This document shows, piece after piece, positions 32,182 through 40,997 of a stretch of DNA of 64,000 nucleotides. The stretch is from Streptomyces sp. NBC_00459 (GTDB lineage: Bacteria > Actinomycetota > Actinomycetes > Streptomycetales > Streptomycetaceae), in the NCBI RefSeq assembly GCF_036013955.1, contig NZ_CP107903.1, positions 9,176,001-9,240,000 on the forward strand. The letters run 5' to 3'. Each line of letters begins with the position of its first letter. The first letter of the stretch is position 1. The translations under genes and the position numbers were made by a program. The notes under the pieces were generated by a model, which made no database searches, had not been told where the DNA came from, and saw nothing but the letters and a program-made list of their open reading frames with translations.

Positions 32182-33342
32182 TCACGCGGACGAGGTGCGT
32201 GCTCCGCGCAGCGCCGTGATGCACGAGGCGATGGCCTCCTGGAGCTCCTCCAGCTGCTGGACCATGTCGTCCTCGGCGAACTCCTGGACGTCGTCGAAGG
32301 TCAGCTCCTCGAACGCCTTCGTGGCCTTCGTCAGACTGCTGTAGAACTTCGTCCGCCGTTCCTGGACGCGCAGTTCGGGGTCGGCCTCGACGGCCTCGAC
32401 GACGAGGTTCTTGAGGGTGTCGTACGCCTCGGTGGCCCACTCGCCGGTGTCCTCGTCCTCGTCCAGCTCGTCGAGGAGGGACAGATGCCGTTCGGCCTCC
32501 TGGCGCAGATCGACGGGCGCTTCGATGGTCTGCCCGGCGGGTGTCTTCACCTGGCCCGACTCGGCGATCTGACGGACGTATCCGACCCGGTCGGCCGACC
32601 GGGACTCGGAGGCCACGGCCTTCTTCAGGTCGTCGGTGCGGACGATGTCGCGGGCCAACTCGGCCTGGAGATCCGGGTCTTCCTTGATCCGGTCGAGCAG
32701 TGCGTGCCGGGCGGCGCGGGCGGTCGAGGGGTCGGCCATGATCGCGGCCCGCAGCGCGGTGGGGTTCTCCGCGACCTCCAGCGCCTTGGTCGGCCGGATG
32801 CCCTCCGCCTCGGCGGCCTCGGTGATGGCGGCGCCGCGCTCCGAACCGGCGCTGGAGCGGGAGCTGTAGTACGTGAGCCACAGGTCGGCGCCCGGGAGTT
32901 CGACCTCCGCGCCCGGGGCCAGCGCCTCGAAGTGCGGGACGACACCGTCGTCGGCGGCCTTGTCCCAGGCCTTGTAGTAGCGCATGACCCGCTCGGGCGA
33001 GCAGTCGGCGAGAGCGGCGAACTCCTTGGCGGACACCTTCGGCGTCTCACCGGCGGGCTGACCACCGGGCCGCACACTCCGTGCCACCTTCAGCCCGAAG
33101 GCCCAGCCCCCGGTCCGCGCGTACGCCCCGAAGTCCTGTGCGTCGCGCGCCACGAGGGGTGACACCTCGGCGGCGTCGAGGGCAGCCTCCACGGACTCGC
33201 CGGTCTCGTCGGTCCCGGCGGACGGCTCGGACCACTCGGACCCGTCGAACTCCTCGGACACGGGGGACACGGGTGTCACCTCGGGTGTCTCGGAAGGCTC
33301 AGGGATCTCCGACGTTTCGGACGGGGCGATCGCTACGGTCAC
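32182..33342 (-). CDS. Hypothetical protein with HTH-like segment
   Basis: A 386-aa soluble protein I cannot assign. After an acidic Pro/Ser/Glu-rich N-terminus (about 45 residues) comes FGAYARTGGWAFGLKVARSV, then an HTH-like helix pair KVSAKEFAALADCSPERVMRYYKAWDKAADDG, a linker, repeated helical segments (ADPSTARAARHALLDRIKEDPDLQAELARDIV) and an acidic helical C-terminus that could form a coiled coil (ELTFDDVQEFAEDDMVQQLEELQEAIASCI). GTG at 33342 is chosen with GGGAG 9 nt upstream, because sequence before it is not protein-like. A DNA-binding role is possible only by analogy. Confidence 0.72.
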   Translation of the reverse strand: MTVAIAPSETSEIPEPSETPEVTPVSPVSEEFDGSEWSEPSAGTDETGESVEAALDAAEVSPLVARDAQDFGAYARTGGWAFGLKVARSVRPGGQPAGETPKVSAKEFAALADCSPERVMRYYKAWDKAADDGVVPHFEALAPGAEVELPGADLWLTYYSSRSSAGSERGAAITEAAEAEGIRPTKALEVAENPTALRAAIMADPSTARAARHALLDRIKEDPDLQAELARDIVRTDDLKKAVASESRSADRVGYVRQIAESGQVKTPAGQTIEAPVDLRQEAERHLSLLDELDEDEDTGEWATEAYDTLKNLVVEAVEADPELRVQERRTKFYSSLTKATKAFEELTFDDVQEFAEDDMVQQLEELQEAIASCITALRGARTSSA

Positions 33343-33510
33343 TGGTGACTCTCCCGGGCAGGCTGGACGGACTTCGAAGGTGCAGACGGGCAGCCTATAT
33401 GCGTGCATTGACGATGCTTTGACAGACCGGGCCCGACCCCGCCTCCGGCCTGTCACCACGTCCGCACGGCCGGTGGTGGACACGTGTACCCGCCCACAGC
33501 TGTACCCGGT

Positions 33511-35178
33511 TCACTCTCTGAAGGTCCGCAGGAACGCGTCCAGCGCCTGTCGGTTGGCGGTGTCGTTCCAGTCGGCGGCGGGTGTCGTCCAGCGCAGCGA
33601 GTAGCCCGTGTTCTGGCCGGTGAGGAAGCCCCGGCCGAATGTACGTATCCGGGTGCCCTCGAAGTCTGACAGCCACTCCATGTCGGCCGCGCTCCGGCCG
33701 CGATAGGTCGTCGCCCGGATCGCGCCGATCCGCTGGAAGCCGATGTCCGCCCGGATCAGGACCGGCTCGACGTCCTCGCGCCAGACGGCCACGGGGTCCG
33801 AGCGCAGCCGCTCGCTGTAGGTGATGGTCAGGGTGCGCGGGTCGTCCTCGGCGCCGAACACGATGCGGTAGGCGACGTTGCCGGGGGAGACGTCCTCGCT
33901 CAGCCGCTTCCACCCCTGGGGGAGGGCGACCGAGAACCCTTCCGGGGCGTTGTACACCCGGAACCCCGCGGGCAGCGCTTCGGCGGTGCCCGCGGTCGCT
34001 GAGGGAGTGGGCGTGGGAGACGCGGCCGGCGGCGCCGATGGCGTCGGTGAGGCCGGTACGGAGGGAGAGGGACTCGGTGCGGGGTTCTGGTCGGGGACCG
34101 CGGTGTCCCCGCCGGTGGCGGGGAGGGACGGAACGGGGGCGACGACCGGCGGGGTGGTGTCCGCGCCGGATGCCGAGGCGTCGATGCCGGGCAGGTTGTC
34201 CGTCGTCGCGAGGACGGCGACGGTGACGGCGGCCAGCGCGGCACCGACGAGGACGATCCTGCGGGGACCGCGCCTGTTCAGGGTCCGGCCGGCGCGCCGC
34301 GCGGCGACGGCGGCACCGCCGCCGTGCAGCCGGGCGGCGGGCACCGCTTCGTCCGAGGTGTCGGGTTCGTCCCTGATGACGCGGAGCAGGGCGTCCCGTG
34401 CCACCGGAGCGGTCAGCCGTTCCCGGGCGCTCTTGCGCAGCAGCCCCTGGATGACCTGTGCGAGCGGGCCGGCGCGCACCGGGCTGCGCAGCGGCAACCG
34501 GTCGACCGCCTTGAGCGTGGCGTCGGGGCGCCCCCGGTCACGGAAGGGCGGCCGGCCCTCGGCCATCGCGTAGAGGATCGCGCCGAGCGCCCACAGGTCG
34601 TCCGACGGCTCGGGGCGCGCGCCGTGGGCCTGTTCCGGCGAGGCGTACGAGGGCGCGCCGACCCGGGACACGGATGTGGCGCCCGCCAGGCCGAAACCGG
34701 TCACCACGACCGGGCCCTGGTCCCGCACGAACACCTGGCCGGGGCTGAGTTCGGCGTGCACGATGCCCTCGCGGTGCGCGGCCTCCAGCGCGTCGAGCAC
34801 TTCGAGGGCGATGCGCGCCGCCCGCACGTAGTTGAACGTGCCCTGCCGTTCGAGGAGTTCACTGAGCGGTGTGCCGTCGATCCACTGGGCGACCGTCCAC
34901 AGGGTGCCGAACTCCTCGACGACGTCGATCACGGCGGCCACCCGGCCGGGCAGCACCAGCCCGAGGATCTCGGACGCGCGCGTCACCCGGGCGATGGCCC
35001 GGCGGGCGGTCTGCTCCCGGGGGTCGGGTGGGAGCTGGATCTGGGTGAGGACCACCGGGCGCTCGGATGCGGTGTCCTCGCCGTACCAGGAGACCCGGTT
35101 CGTTTCGCGATCGACGACCTCGAGGAGTCGGTACCTTCCGGCCACCAACTCGTGTGTGGAGACGTGCGCCTTGACCAT
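33511..35178 (-). CDS. Transmembrane protein pseudokinase
   Basis: A 555-aa protein with the layout of a bacterial Ser/Thr kinase: kinase-like domain (residues 10-265), transmembrane helix RRIVLVGAALAAVTVAVLAT near 310, a Pro/Ser/Thr-rich linker, and an extracytoplasmic domain starting AGFRVYNAPEGFSVALPQGWKRL. Every catalytic signature is altered. The ATP-loop glycines are absent, the VAIK lysine position reads VVLTQ, HRDxxxxN reads HAELSPGQ, and DFG reads GFG. The structural ASPEQ and SDDLWALGAILY motifs persist. It should therefore bind partners rather than phosphorylate. ATG at 35178 is preferred (GAGGG 6 nt upstream) over the ATG at 35184. Confidence 0.9.
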   Translation of the reverse strand: MVKAHVSTHELVAGRYRLLEVVDRETNRVSWYGEDTASERPVVLTQIQLPPDPREQTARRAIARVTRASEILGLVLPGRVAAVIDVVEEFGTLWTVAQWIDGTPLSELLERQGTFNYVRAARIALEVLDALEAAHREGIVHAELSPGQVFVRDQGPVVVTGFGLAGATSVSRVGAPSYASPEQAHGARPEPSDDLWALGAILYAMAEGRPPFRDRGRPDATLKAVDRLPLRSPVRAGPLAQVIQGLLRKSARERLTAPVARDALLRVIRDEPDTSDEAVPAARLHGGGAAVAARRAGRTLNRRGPRRIVLVGAALAAVTVAVLATTDNLPGIDASASGADTTPPVVAPVPSLPATGGDTAVPDQNPAPSPSPSVPASPTPSAPPAASPTPTPSATAGTAEALPAGFRVYNAPEGFSVALPQGWKRLSEDVSPGNVAYRIVFGAEDDPRTLTITYSERLRSDPVAVWREDVEPVLIRADIGFQRIGAIRATTYRGRSAADMEWLSDFEGTRIRTFGRGFLTGQNTGYSLRWTTPAADWNDTANRQALDAFLRTFRE

Positions 35179-35383
35179 GGCCATCCCTCGCTGAACACCT
35201 GGCTCTCACCTTTCCCAGTGGTACGAGGGGTGTGACGGGGTCTGTTCAAATATTCCGCAACTCCCGGGACCGATTCTCCTTTTATTCATCTGCGGCGAGC
35301 AGGTGTGCGAAGAAAAGGGGCATTCACCGGCCTTGAGGTGACGGCCCGCACACGATCTCCCCACCGGATCTCCGCCGCCCGCC

Positions 35384-36442
35384 TCACAGCTCGCGGCGCA
35401 CCAGGAAGCCCAGCAGCGTCCGCAGCTCGCCGGCCGCGGGCCCTGTCAGGGGCAGGTCGGCCAGGCCGTTCTCGACGGCGGCGAGGTGCCGTCGGGCCTG
35501 GGCGAGGGCCGCCGTACGGCCGCCCGCCTCCGTGACGAGTGCTGCCGCCCGTCGCGCGAGGGCCTCGTCGGGCGCGTCGACGGACTCAAGGAGCGCGGCG
35601 AGCCGCCGGGCGGCCGGGACCGGCGCGTCGAGCGCGGCCAGTACCGGGTACGACTTCTTGCGCTCCCGGAGATCGCCGTGGACGGGCTTGCCGGTGACGG
35701 CGGGATCGCCCCAGATGCCCAGCACGTCGTCGACCATCTGGAAGGCGGTACCGGCATGCCGTCCCACCCGCTCCAGGGCGGCCGTCGTTGCCGGCGGGGC
35801 ACCGCCCAGCGCGGCTCCCAGTGCGAGTGCGCAGCCGAGCAGCGCACCCGTCTTGCGCTCGGCCATCGTCCGGTACTCCTCGGGCCGCACCCGCTCGGGC
35901 CCGGTCCATGGGCGGGCGGCGAACAGCAGGTCGTCGGCCTGCCCGGACACCACGTCCGTGAGTGCGGCCGACAGCAGCCGCGTGCCCGCCGGGCCGCCCG
36001 GGGTCCGCGCGAGGGTCTCCACGGCCAGTGCGAGCAGCGCGTCGCCCGCGAGGACGGCCGGGCCGGTGCCGTACGCCTTCCACACCGTGGCGCGGCGGCG
36101 CCGAGTCGGGTCGCCGTCCATGATGTCGTCGTGCAGCAGCGAGAAGGTGTGCACCAGTTCCACCGCCACGGCCGCCGCGATCCCCGACGGTACGGGTGCC
36201 CCGGCCGCTTCCGCACCGAGCACGGCCAGCGCCTGGCGTACGCCCTTGCCGCCGGACGCGTCGACGGGCGCACCGCCCACCTCGCACCAGCCGAAGGAGT
36301 ACGCGGCCATCTCGCCCAGCCAGGGATGCAGCTGTTCGACGGCCTCGGTGAGCGCCGGACGCACCAGGTCACGGCACCGGTCGAGGAGTTGGGGCACGGA
36401 CGGGGCCGCCGATGCCAGGACCTCGGGGGCCGGCGGTGTCAT
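35384..36442 (-). CDS. Polyprenyl (trans-isoprenyl) diphosphate synthase family protein
   Basis: A 352-aa class I prenyl synthase. The first Asp-rich motif is LVHTFSLLHDDIMDGDPTRRRRATVW (residues about 105-130), and the second is FQMVDDVLGIWGDPAVTGKPVHGDLRERKKSYPVL. The N-terminal MAAYSFGWCEVGGAPVDASGGKGVRQALAVL block resembles the polyprenyl transferases found as cargo of family 2B encapsulins, but no shell gene is in view. It should build geranyl, farnesyl or geranylgeranyl diphosphate. Its ATG overlaps the stop of the upstream TPR gene by 4 bp, so the two are coupled. Confidence 0.9.
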   Translation of the reverse strand: MTPPAPEVLASAAPSVPQLLDRCRDLVRPALTEAVEQLHPWLGEMAAYSFGWCEVGGAPVDASGGKGVRQALAVLGAEAAGAPVPSGIAAAVAVELVHTFSLLHDDIMDGDPTRRRRATVWKAYGTGPAVLAGDALLALAVETLARTPGGPAGTRLLSAALTDVVSGQADDLLFAARPWTGPERVRPEEYRTMAERKTGALLGCALALGAALGGAPPATTAALERVGRHAGTAFQMVDDVLGIWGDPAVTGKPVHGDLRERKKSYPVLAALDAPVPAARRLAALLESVDAPDEALARRAAALVTEAGGRTAALAQARRHLAAVENGLADLPLTGPAAGELRTLLGFLVRREL

Positions 36443-37485
36443 CGTGCCGTCTCCGTTTCCGTGTCGAGGCCGAGTTCGGTCTGTGCCCGCGCCACCATCG
36501 CGCGGGCGTGCCGCAGCCCGATGCGCTCCAGGTCGCGGGCCAGTTCGGCCAGTTCGGCGGCTGTCTCGGACCGGTCGCGGCCCAGGCGGGCCAGGGACTT
36601 GGCGAGTCCGAGGCGGGACAGCGCCTCGCCGCGCGGCTCGCTCATGGCACGGAACTCCGCCAGGGCCTGGAGATACAGGTCGCGGGCCTCGGCGTAACGC
36701 CCGGCGCGGTAGCAGACGTTGCCGCGCATCTTGTGGTTGTAGGCCAGCGCGCTCGACAGGTTCATCGCCGTGCAGCTCTTCTCCGCCTCCGAGAGCAGGG
36801 CGAGGGCACGTTCCGTGTCCCCGTCGCGTACGGACACGATGTCGGCGAGTCCGCGCAGCGCCCAGGCGTGCCCACGCCGGTCGTCGGCCCCCGCGGCGAT
36901 CTCGGCCGCCTCCTCGAACATGGAGTACGCGGTGTCGTACGAGCCGGTGTTGCGGTGCATCTGCGCGATGCCCTCCAGAGCCCACACCGTGTGCCGTGCT
37001 TCCCCGCGTCTGCGCGCCTCGGCGAGCAACTGCTCGTGCAGCCGGCCGACCGCCTCGTAGTCGCCCTGGATGCGACCGGTCTCGGCCAGCCCCGCGAGCG
37101 AATATCCGCGCACGACGATGTCGTCGCCGCGTTCGCCGAGTTCGGCCGCGAGGCCCAGCAGCCGCCGGGCCAGCGGGAACGCGCCGCGTTGGCGGGCCAG
37201 CGTGCCGCCGCTCCACAGCGCCCACGCCATCGCCGCCGTGTCCCCGGCAGCCCGGGCCGCGCGGTAACTCGCCTTCCAGGCCCGGTCCGCGTGGCCCACC
37301 TGACCGAGCCGCCGGTGCGCCTCCGCGACCGCGAGTCCGGAGCGGGCGGCCTCACCGCGCCGCCCGGCCCGCTCGGCGGCGGCCAACTGCTCGGTGCCCG
37401 CGGCGAGTACGTCGACCAGGGAGGAGTTCACCGAGAGGCTGGTGAGCGCGCCCTGGTACTCCGGGGCGAATGCCTTGCCGTACAT
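36439..37485 (-). CDS. Tetratricopeptide repeat protein coupled to the prenyl synthase
   Basis: A 348-aa protein of seven to eight TPR units, for example AWALWSGGTLARQRGAFPLARRLLGLAAELGERGDD, GYSLAGLAETGRIQGDYEAVGRLHEQLLAEA and GNVCYRAGRYAEARDLYLQALAEF. There is no catalytic domain, signal or membrane segment, so a scaffold or regulator is likely. The start MYGKAFAPEYQG at 37485 has AAAGGG upstream. It is cotranscribed with the prenyl synthase and preceded by a perfect palindrome at 37498-37516. Confidence 0.85.
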   Translation of the reverse strand: MYGKAFAPEYQGALTSLSVNSSLVDVLAAGTEQLAAAERAGRRGEAARSGLAVAEAHRRLGQVGHADRAWKASYRAARAAGDTAAMAWALWSGGTLARQRGAFPLARRLLGLAAELGERGDDIVVRGYSLAGLAETGRIQGDYEAVGRLHEQLLAEARRRGEARHTVWALEGIAQMHRNTGSYDTAYSMFEEAAEIAAGADDRRGHAWALRGLADIVSVRDGDTERALALLSEAEKSCTAMNLSSALAYNHKMRGNVCYRAGRYAEARDLYLQALAEFRAMSEPRGEALSRLGLAKSLARLGRDRSETAAELAELARDLERIGLRHARAMVARAQTELGLDTETETAR

Positions 37486-37497
37486 GCAGCCCTTTCG

Positions 37498-37516
37498 GTA
37501 TACGCTCAGCGTATAC
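37498..37516. promoter_or_regulatory. Perfect palindromic operator candidate upstream of TPR-prenyl synthase genes
   Basis: GTATACGC, 3 nt, GCGTATAC is a perfect 8-bp inverted repeat 13 bp before the TPR start codon. Further GTATA-like pieces (TGTATAGTGC) follow in the next 20 bp and could be -10 elements on the minus strand. A repressor bound here would block transcription or initiation; no cognate regulator gene adjoins it. Confidence 0.6.
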
Positions 37517-37670
37517 ATGGTGTGTATAGTGCGCCGAAATTTCGCCCCGGCCGGTTGGGCCGGGGCGGCGCGCCATTGGTCGTCGGTGTCGTGGATCAAG
37601 ACGTGGACGACGGTGGTGAGGTTGCCTGTGCGGCGCAGATCACGTTCCGGGACGCGTGTTCGCGGTCGAC

Positions 37671-38348
37671 TCAGTGCTGCTGGGCCTTCTGCGGGGTCGC
37701 CTCGCTCGGCCGTACGACGACGATCCCCTCCCCCTGGAGCATCAGTTGGGCGGCCTCGCCGGAGCCGCCGCGGATCATCGAGCCGAAGGACTGCGAACGG
37801 TGCAGCGACGTCTGGAGGCCGGCCGACCAGCCCACGACCGCGTCCGTGTCGACGTACACCGGGTACTGCGGCGACACCGGAATCACCAGCGGATTGCCCT
37901 CGCACACCAGCCCGAGCCGCCCCTGTCCGGTGAAGACGCTGTTGAACAGGCCCCCGCCGCTGATCCCCGCCCCCTTGACCGTCTTGATCTCGTACGCCAG
38001 CGAGGCGTCGAAACACAGCACGTTGCGGCCGTTGACCGTGAAGACGTCACCCGGGTCGATCTCGACGATGAAACAGTTCTGCGCCTCGTGCGCGAACCAC
38101 GCCTCGCCCTGTCCGCGCACCGCCATCAGGGGCAGGCCCTCGCCCGTGACCGCACGCTTCAGCATGCCGCCGACGCCCTGCCCCTTGCGCTCGAACTGGA
38201 GGTTGCCACGGAAGGCGATCATCGCGCCCTGCCGGGCGAACATCTCGCCGTCGACTGCGTACTTGATGGACTTGGCGTTCTCGGCGGTCATGCCGGGCGC
38301 TGTGGCCGGCTGCACCATGTACTCACTGGAAAACAGGTCACCCTTCAT
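37671..38348 (-). CDS. AIM24 family protein
   Basis: A 225-aa all-beta AIM24 (DUF124) protein. Key blocks are SIKYAVDGEMFARQGAMIAFRGNLQFERKGQGVGGMLKRAVTGEGLPLMAVRGQGEAWFA, FIVEIDPGDVFTVNGRNVLCFDASLAYEIKTVKGAGISGGGLFNSVFTGQGRLGLVCEG and the C-terminal QLMLQGEGIVVVRPSE. These form the double beta-roll typical of the family. Bacterial function is not established; in Streptomyces it often lies near TerD-type genes, as here (39367-40884). Start at 38348; the ribosome site is weak. Confidence 0.9.
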   Translation of the reverse strand: MKGDLFSSEYMVQPATAPGMTAENAKSIKYAVDGEMFARQGAMIAFRGNLQFERKGQGVGGMLKRAVTGEGLPLMAVRGQGEAWFAHEAQNCFIVEIDPGDVFTVNGRNVLCFDASLAYEIKTVKGAGISGGGLFNSVFTGQGRLGLVCEGNPLVIPVSPQYPVYVDTDAVVGWSAGLQTSLHRSQSFGSMIRGGSGEAAQLMLQGEGIVVVRPSEATPQKAQQH

Positions 38349-38524
38349 GCGGGCATCGTGTCCCGGAGGGTGCGTGTTCCGCCAGGAGAACGCGCGGAAA
38401 GGACAGAACCCGGCCAAAGGCGGCCGGAGGGCTCTCTGTGTCCGGACGATCCGGCGTCGGCGGCGTCGGTGACGCTACGTTGTAGGGCAGGGCCGACTAC
38501 GGTTCCCCACAAGGAGGTTGCCCG

Positions 38525-39340
38525 GTGACGCAGGACTCGTCCGCCCCCGGCACACGGACGCCGGAGAAGATCGACACGACGGTGCCGCACTCGGCCCGGA
38601 TCTGGAACTACTGGCTCGGCGGCAAGGACAACTATCCGGTCGACCACGAGGCCGGCGACGCCTTCCGCAAGGTCTTCCCCGGCATCACCGACCTCGCCGG
38701 CGACTCCCGCGCCTTCCTCGGCCGCGCGGTGCGCCTACTGGCGGGCGAGGCCGGGATCCGGCAGTTCCTCGACATCGGCACCGGCCTGCCCACGGCGGAC
38801 AACACCCACGAGATCGCCCAGCGGGTGGCCCCCGACGCCCGCATCGTCTACGTCGACAACGACCCCCTTGTCCTGACCCACGCTGCCGCCCTGCTCACCA
38901 GCTCCCCCGAGGGCGTGACCGACTACGTCGACGCCGACCTGCACGACCCTGACGCCGTCCTCCGGGAAGCTGCGCGGACCCTGGACCTCAGCCGACCGGT
39001 CGCCCTCACGCTGATGCAGGTCAGCGGGCACATCGCCGACTACGAGGAGGCGCGGGCCATCGTCGGCGCCCTGATGGGCGCGCTGCCGTCGGGCAGTCAT
39101 CTCGCCTTCAACGACAGCGTGGACACCAACAAGGCCAACGCCGAGGCCACCCGTCTCTACAACGAGAGCGGGGCCGCCCCCTACCGCCTGAGGAGCCCGC
39201 GGCAGCTCGCCGGTTTCTTCGACGGGCTGGAGCTGCTGGCCCCCGGTGTCGTCCCCATCACCGACTGGCGCCCGGATCCCGGGACGGCCGCCGCGACCGG
39301 CGAGGTGATCGCCCTGGGCGGCGTCGCCCGCAAGCCGTAG
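38525..39340 (+). CDS. SAM-dependent methyltransferase, DUF574 family (second copy)
   Basis: A 271-aa class I methyltransferase with the same motif series as the gene at 1759-2571: ARIWNYWLGGKDNYPVDHEAGDAF, QFLDIGTGLPTADNTHEIAQRVAPDARIVYVDNDPLVLTHAAALL, VTDYVDADLHDPD and LAGFFDGLELLAPGVVPITDWRP. It starts at GTG 38525 after AAGGAGG. The strong resemblance along the entire length indicates paralogues rather than chance similarity. Substrate is unknown. It is monocistronic, divergent from the AIM24 gene and convergent with the TerD-CAP gene. Confidence 0.9.
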   Translation: MTQDSSAPGTRTPEKIDTTVPHSARIWNYWLGGKDNYPVDHEAGDAFRKVFPGITDLAGDSRAFLGRAVRLLAGEAGIRQFLDIGTGLPTADNTHEIAQRVAPDARIVYVDNDPLVLTHAAALLTSSPEGVTDYVDADLHDPDAVLREAARTLDLSRPVALTLMQVSGHIADYEEARAIVGALMGALPSGSHLAFNDSVDTNKANAEATRLYNESGAAPYRLRSPRQLAGFFDGLELLAPGVVPITDWRPDPGTAAATGEVIALGGVARKP

Positions 39341-39366
39341 GCGGGCGCGGACCGCCGGAGGGGCGA

Positions 39367-40884
39367 TCAGGCGCCGAAGAGCTGGGTCCAGTACGTGCCC
39401 GCCTTGCCGCCGCCCGCGAAGCCGATGCCTATGTGCGTGAACTCCCGCTTGAGGATGTTGGCACGGTGCCCGGGGCTGTTCATCCAACCCTCCACGACCT
39501 CGGCGGCGGAGCGCTGCCCGCACGCGATGTTCTCCCCGATCGTCCGCCGCGTGGACCCCGCCGCGGCGGCCCGGTCCCACGGCCGGCTGCCGTCGGGCCC
39601 GGTGTGCGAGTAGAACGCGCGGACCACCATGTCCGTACTGTGCGCCTGCGCGGCACGGGTGAGCAGGGCGTCGGTGGCCAGCGGTGGCAGCCCGGCCCGG
39701 GCCCGCTCCCGGTTGGTGAGGTCAGTGACCTCGACGGCTGTTCGCGCCAGGTCCCCGGGCAGGAGAGGCCGGGCCCAGAGAGCGGTCCAGTACGTGTCAC
39801 CCGTGCGGGACCCGGTGACGTACGCCAGGCCGACCTGGGTGAACGCCGGTTCGTGCAGGGTGCGCCGGGCCTGCTCGGTGCGCAGGCAGTAGTCGACGAA
39901 CTCCTCGGGCGTGCGCGGGCCGGAGACCAGATGCTCGCCGACGGTCAGATACGTGTACCCGGTGGCGGTGACGCGCTGGTGGACGGAGGTGCCGTCCCGG
40001 CTCTCGGTGCCGAGGCGGCCGGCCGAGGCCATGTCGGTGGCGTGCGCCCGAGCGGCGGCGCAGAGCCGCGCGTCGAGGGAGACGGGTGGCGAACCGGCGG
40101 TGGCCCGGGCGGAGTTGACCAGGGTGACGAAGCCTTCGGCGGAGGTGGGCGGGCCCGGTGTTCCGGCGGCCGAGTACAGCGACCCCGGCGACGCACCGGC
40201 GGCAGGCACGGTGGCCGGGCGGGCCGACCCGGCCGGTGTCGGCGCGCCCGTCGGCCGGGACCGCCGGGCAGCCGCCTCCGACAGACGGGAGGCCGCGCCC
40301 GACAGCCGGGAGGCGGCGTCGGACAACCGGGCGGGTGCACGAAGACGCGCGCCGGCCGCCGCAGGCCGCGCGGAAGACCCCGACGAGCCCGAGGCCGAGG
40401 AGGCGTCGTCCGCGACATCCACCCCGAAGTCCCGGGCCAGGCCCGCCAGCCCGTCCGCGTACCCCTGGCCCAGCGCACGCAGCTTCCAGCCCGTGCCCCG
40501 CCGGTACAGCTCCGCCAGCAGCAGCACTGTCTCCCGCTGCGGGCGCGGCGGCGTGAACCGGGCGAGGGGGCGGCCTCCGGGACCGGTGACGTGGACTGTG
40601 GGCGCGGGCAGCCCGCCCAGCGCCGTACCCGGGTCGGCTGCGCTGACGACCACCGTGACGCGGGTGGCGCCGGGGCGCAGGGCTGCCGGATCGACGGTGA
40701 GGGTGTCGCCGTGCAGCCGGGCTCCAGGTGCCGACGGCTGGTTGTAGAACACGAAGTCCGCGTCACCGCCGACCTTGCCGCCGTCGTCCGTCACGAGTGC
40801 GCTCACGTCGAACGGGCCCGGCACCCGGAGCGTGAGGGCGCCGCTGGGAAGGGGCGTGTTGCCCCCGGGGACCAACTCGCTCAT
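39367..40884 (-). CDS. TerD domain fused to two CAP/SCP domains
   Basis: A 505-aa fusion. Residues 1-160 form a TerD domain (ELVPGGNTPLPSGALTLRV, GGDADFVFYNQPSAPGA with Ca-binding acidic residues, ETVLLLAELYRRGTGWKLRALGQGYADGLAGLARDFGVDV). A Ser/Ala/Pro-rich repeat linker with SRLSGAASRLSEAA units follows. Then come two CAP domains, the first degenerate (VTLVNSARATAGSPPVSLDARLCAAARAHATDMA) and the second canonical (FYSHTGPDGSRPWDRA, TIGENIACGQRSAAEVVEGWMNSPGHRANIL). There is no signal peptide, although CAP domains are usually extracellular. TerD proteins are linked to stress and tellurite response. Confidence 0.88.
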   Translation of the reverse strand: MSELVPGGNTPLPSGALTLRVPGPFDVSALVTDDGGKVGGDADFVFYNQPSAPGARLHGDTLTVDPAALRPGATRVTVVVSAADPGTALGGLPAPTVHVTGPGGRPLARFTPPRPQRETVLLLAELYRRGTGWKLRALGQGYADGLAGLARDFGVDVADDASSASGSSGSSARPAAAGARLRAPARLSDAASRLSGAASRLSEAAARRSRPTGAPTPAGSARPATVPAAGASPGSLYSAAGTPGPPTSAEGFVTLVNSARATAGSPPVSLDARLCAAARAHATDMASAGRLGTESRDGTSVHQRVTATGYTYLTVGEHLVSGPRTPEEFVDYCLRTEQARRTLHEPAFTQVGLAYVTGSRTGDTYWTALWARPLLPGDLARTAVEVTDLTNRERARAGLPPLATDALLTRAAQAHSTDMVVRAFYSHTGPDGSRPWDRAAAAGSTRRTIGENIACGQRSAAEVVEGWMNSPGHRANILKREFTHIGIGFAGGGKAGTYWTQLFGA

Positions 40885-40997
40885 CGCGCCTGCCCTGGGG
40901 TCGTCGTTCGGGCCCCATGAGGGGCGTTGCCCCTGTAACGCCCGGCCAGGGCGCCGCGGTTCCCCGGCCGACGACAGCCGACCGGGGAACACGGCGG

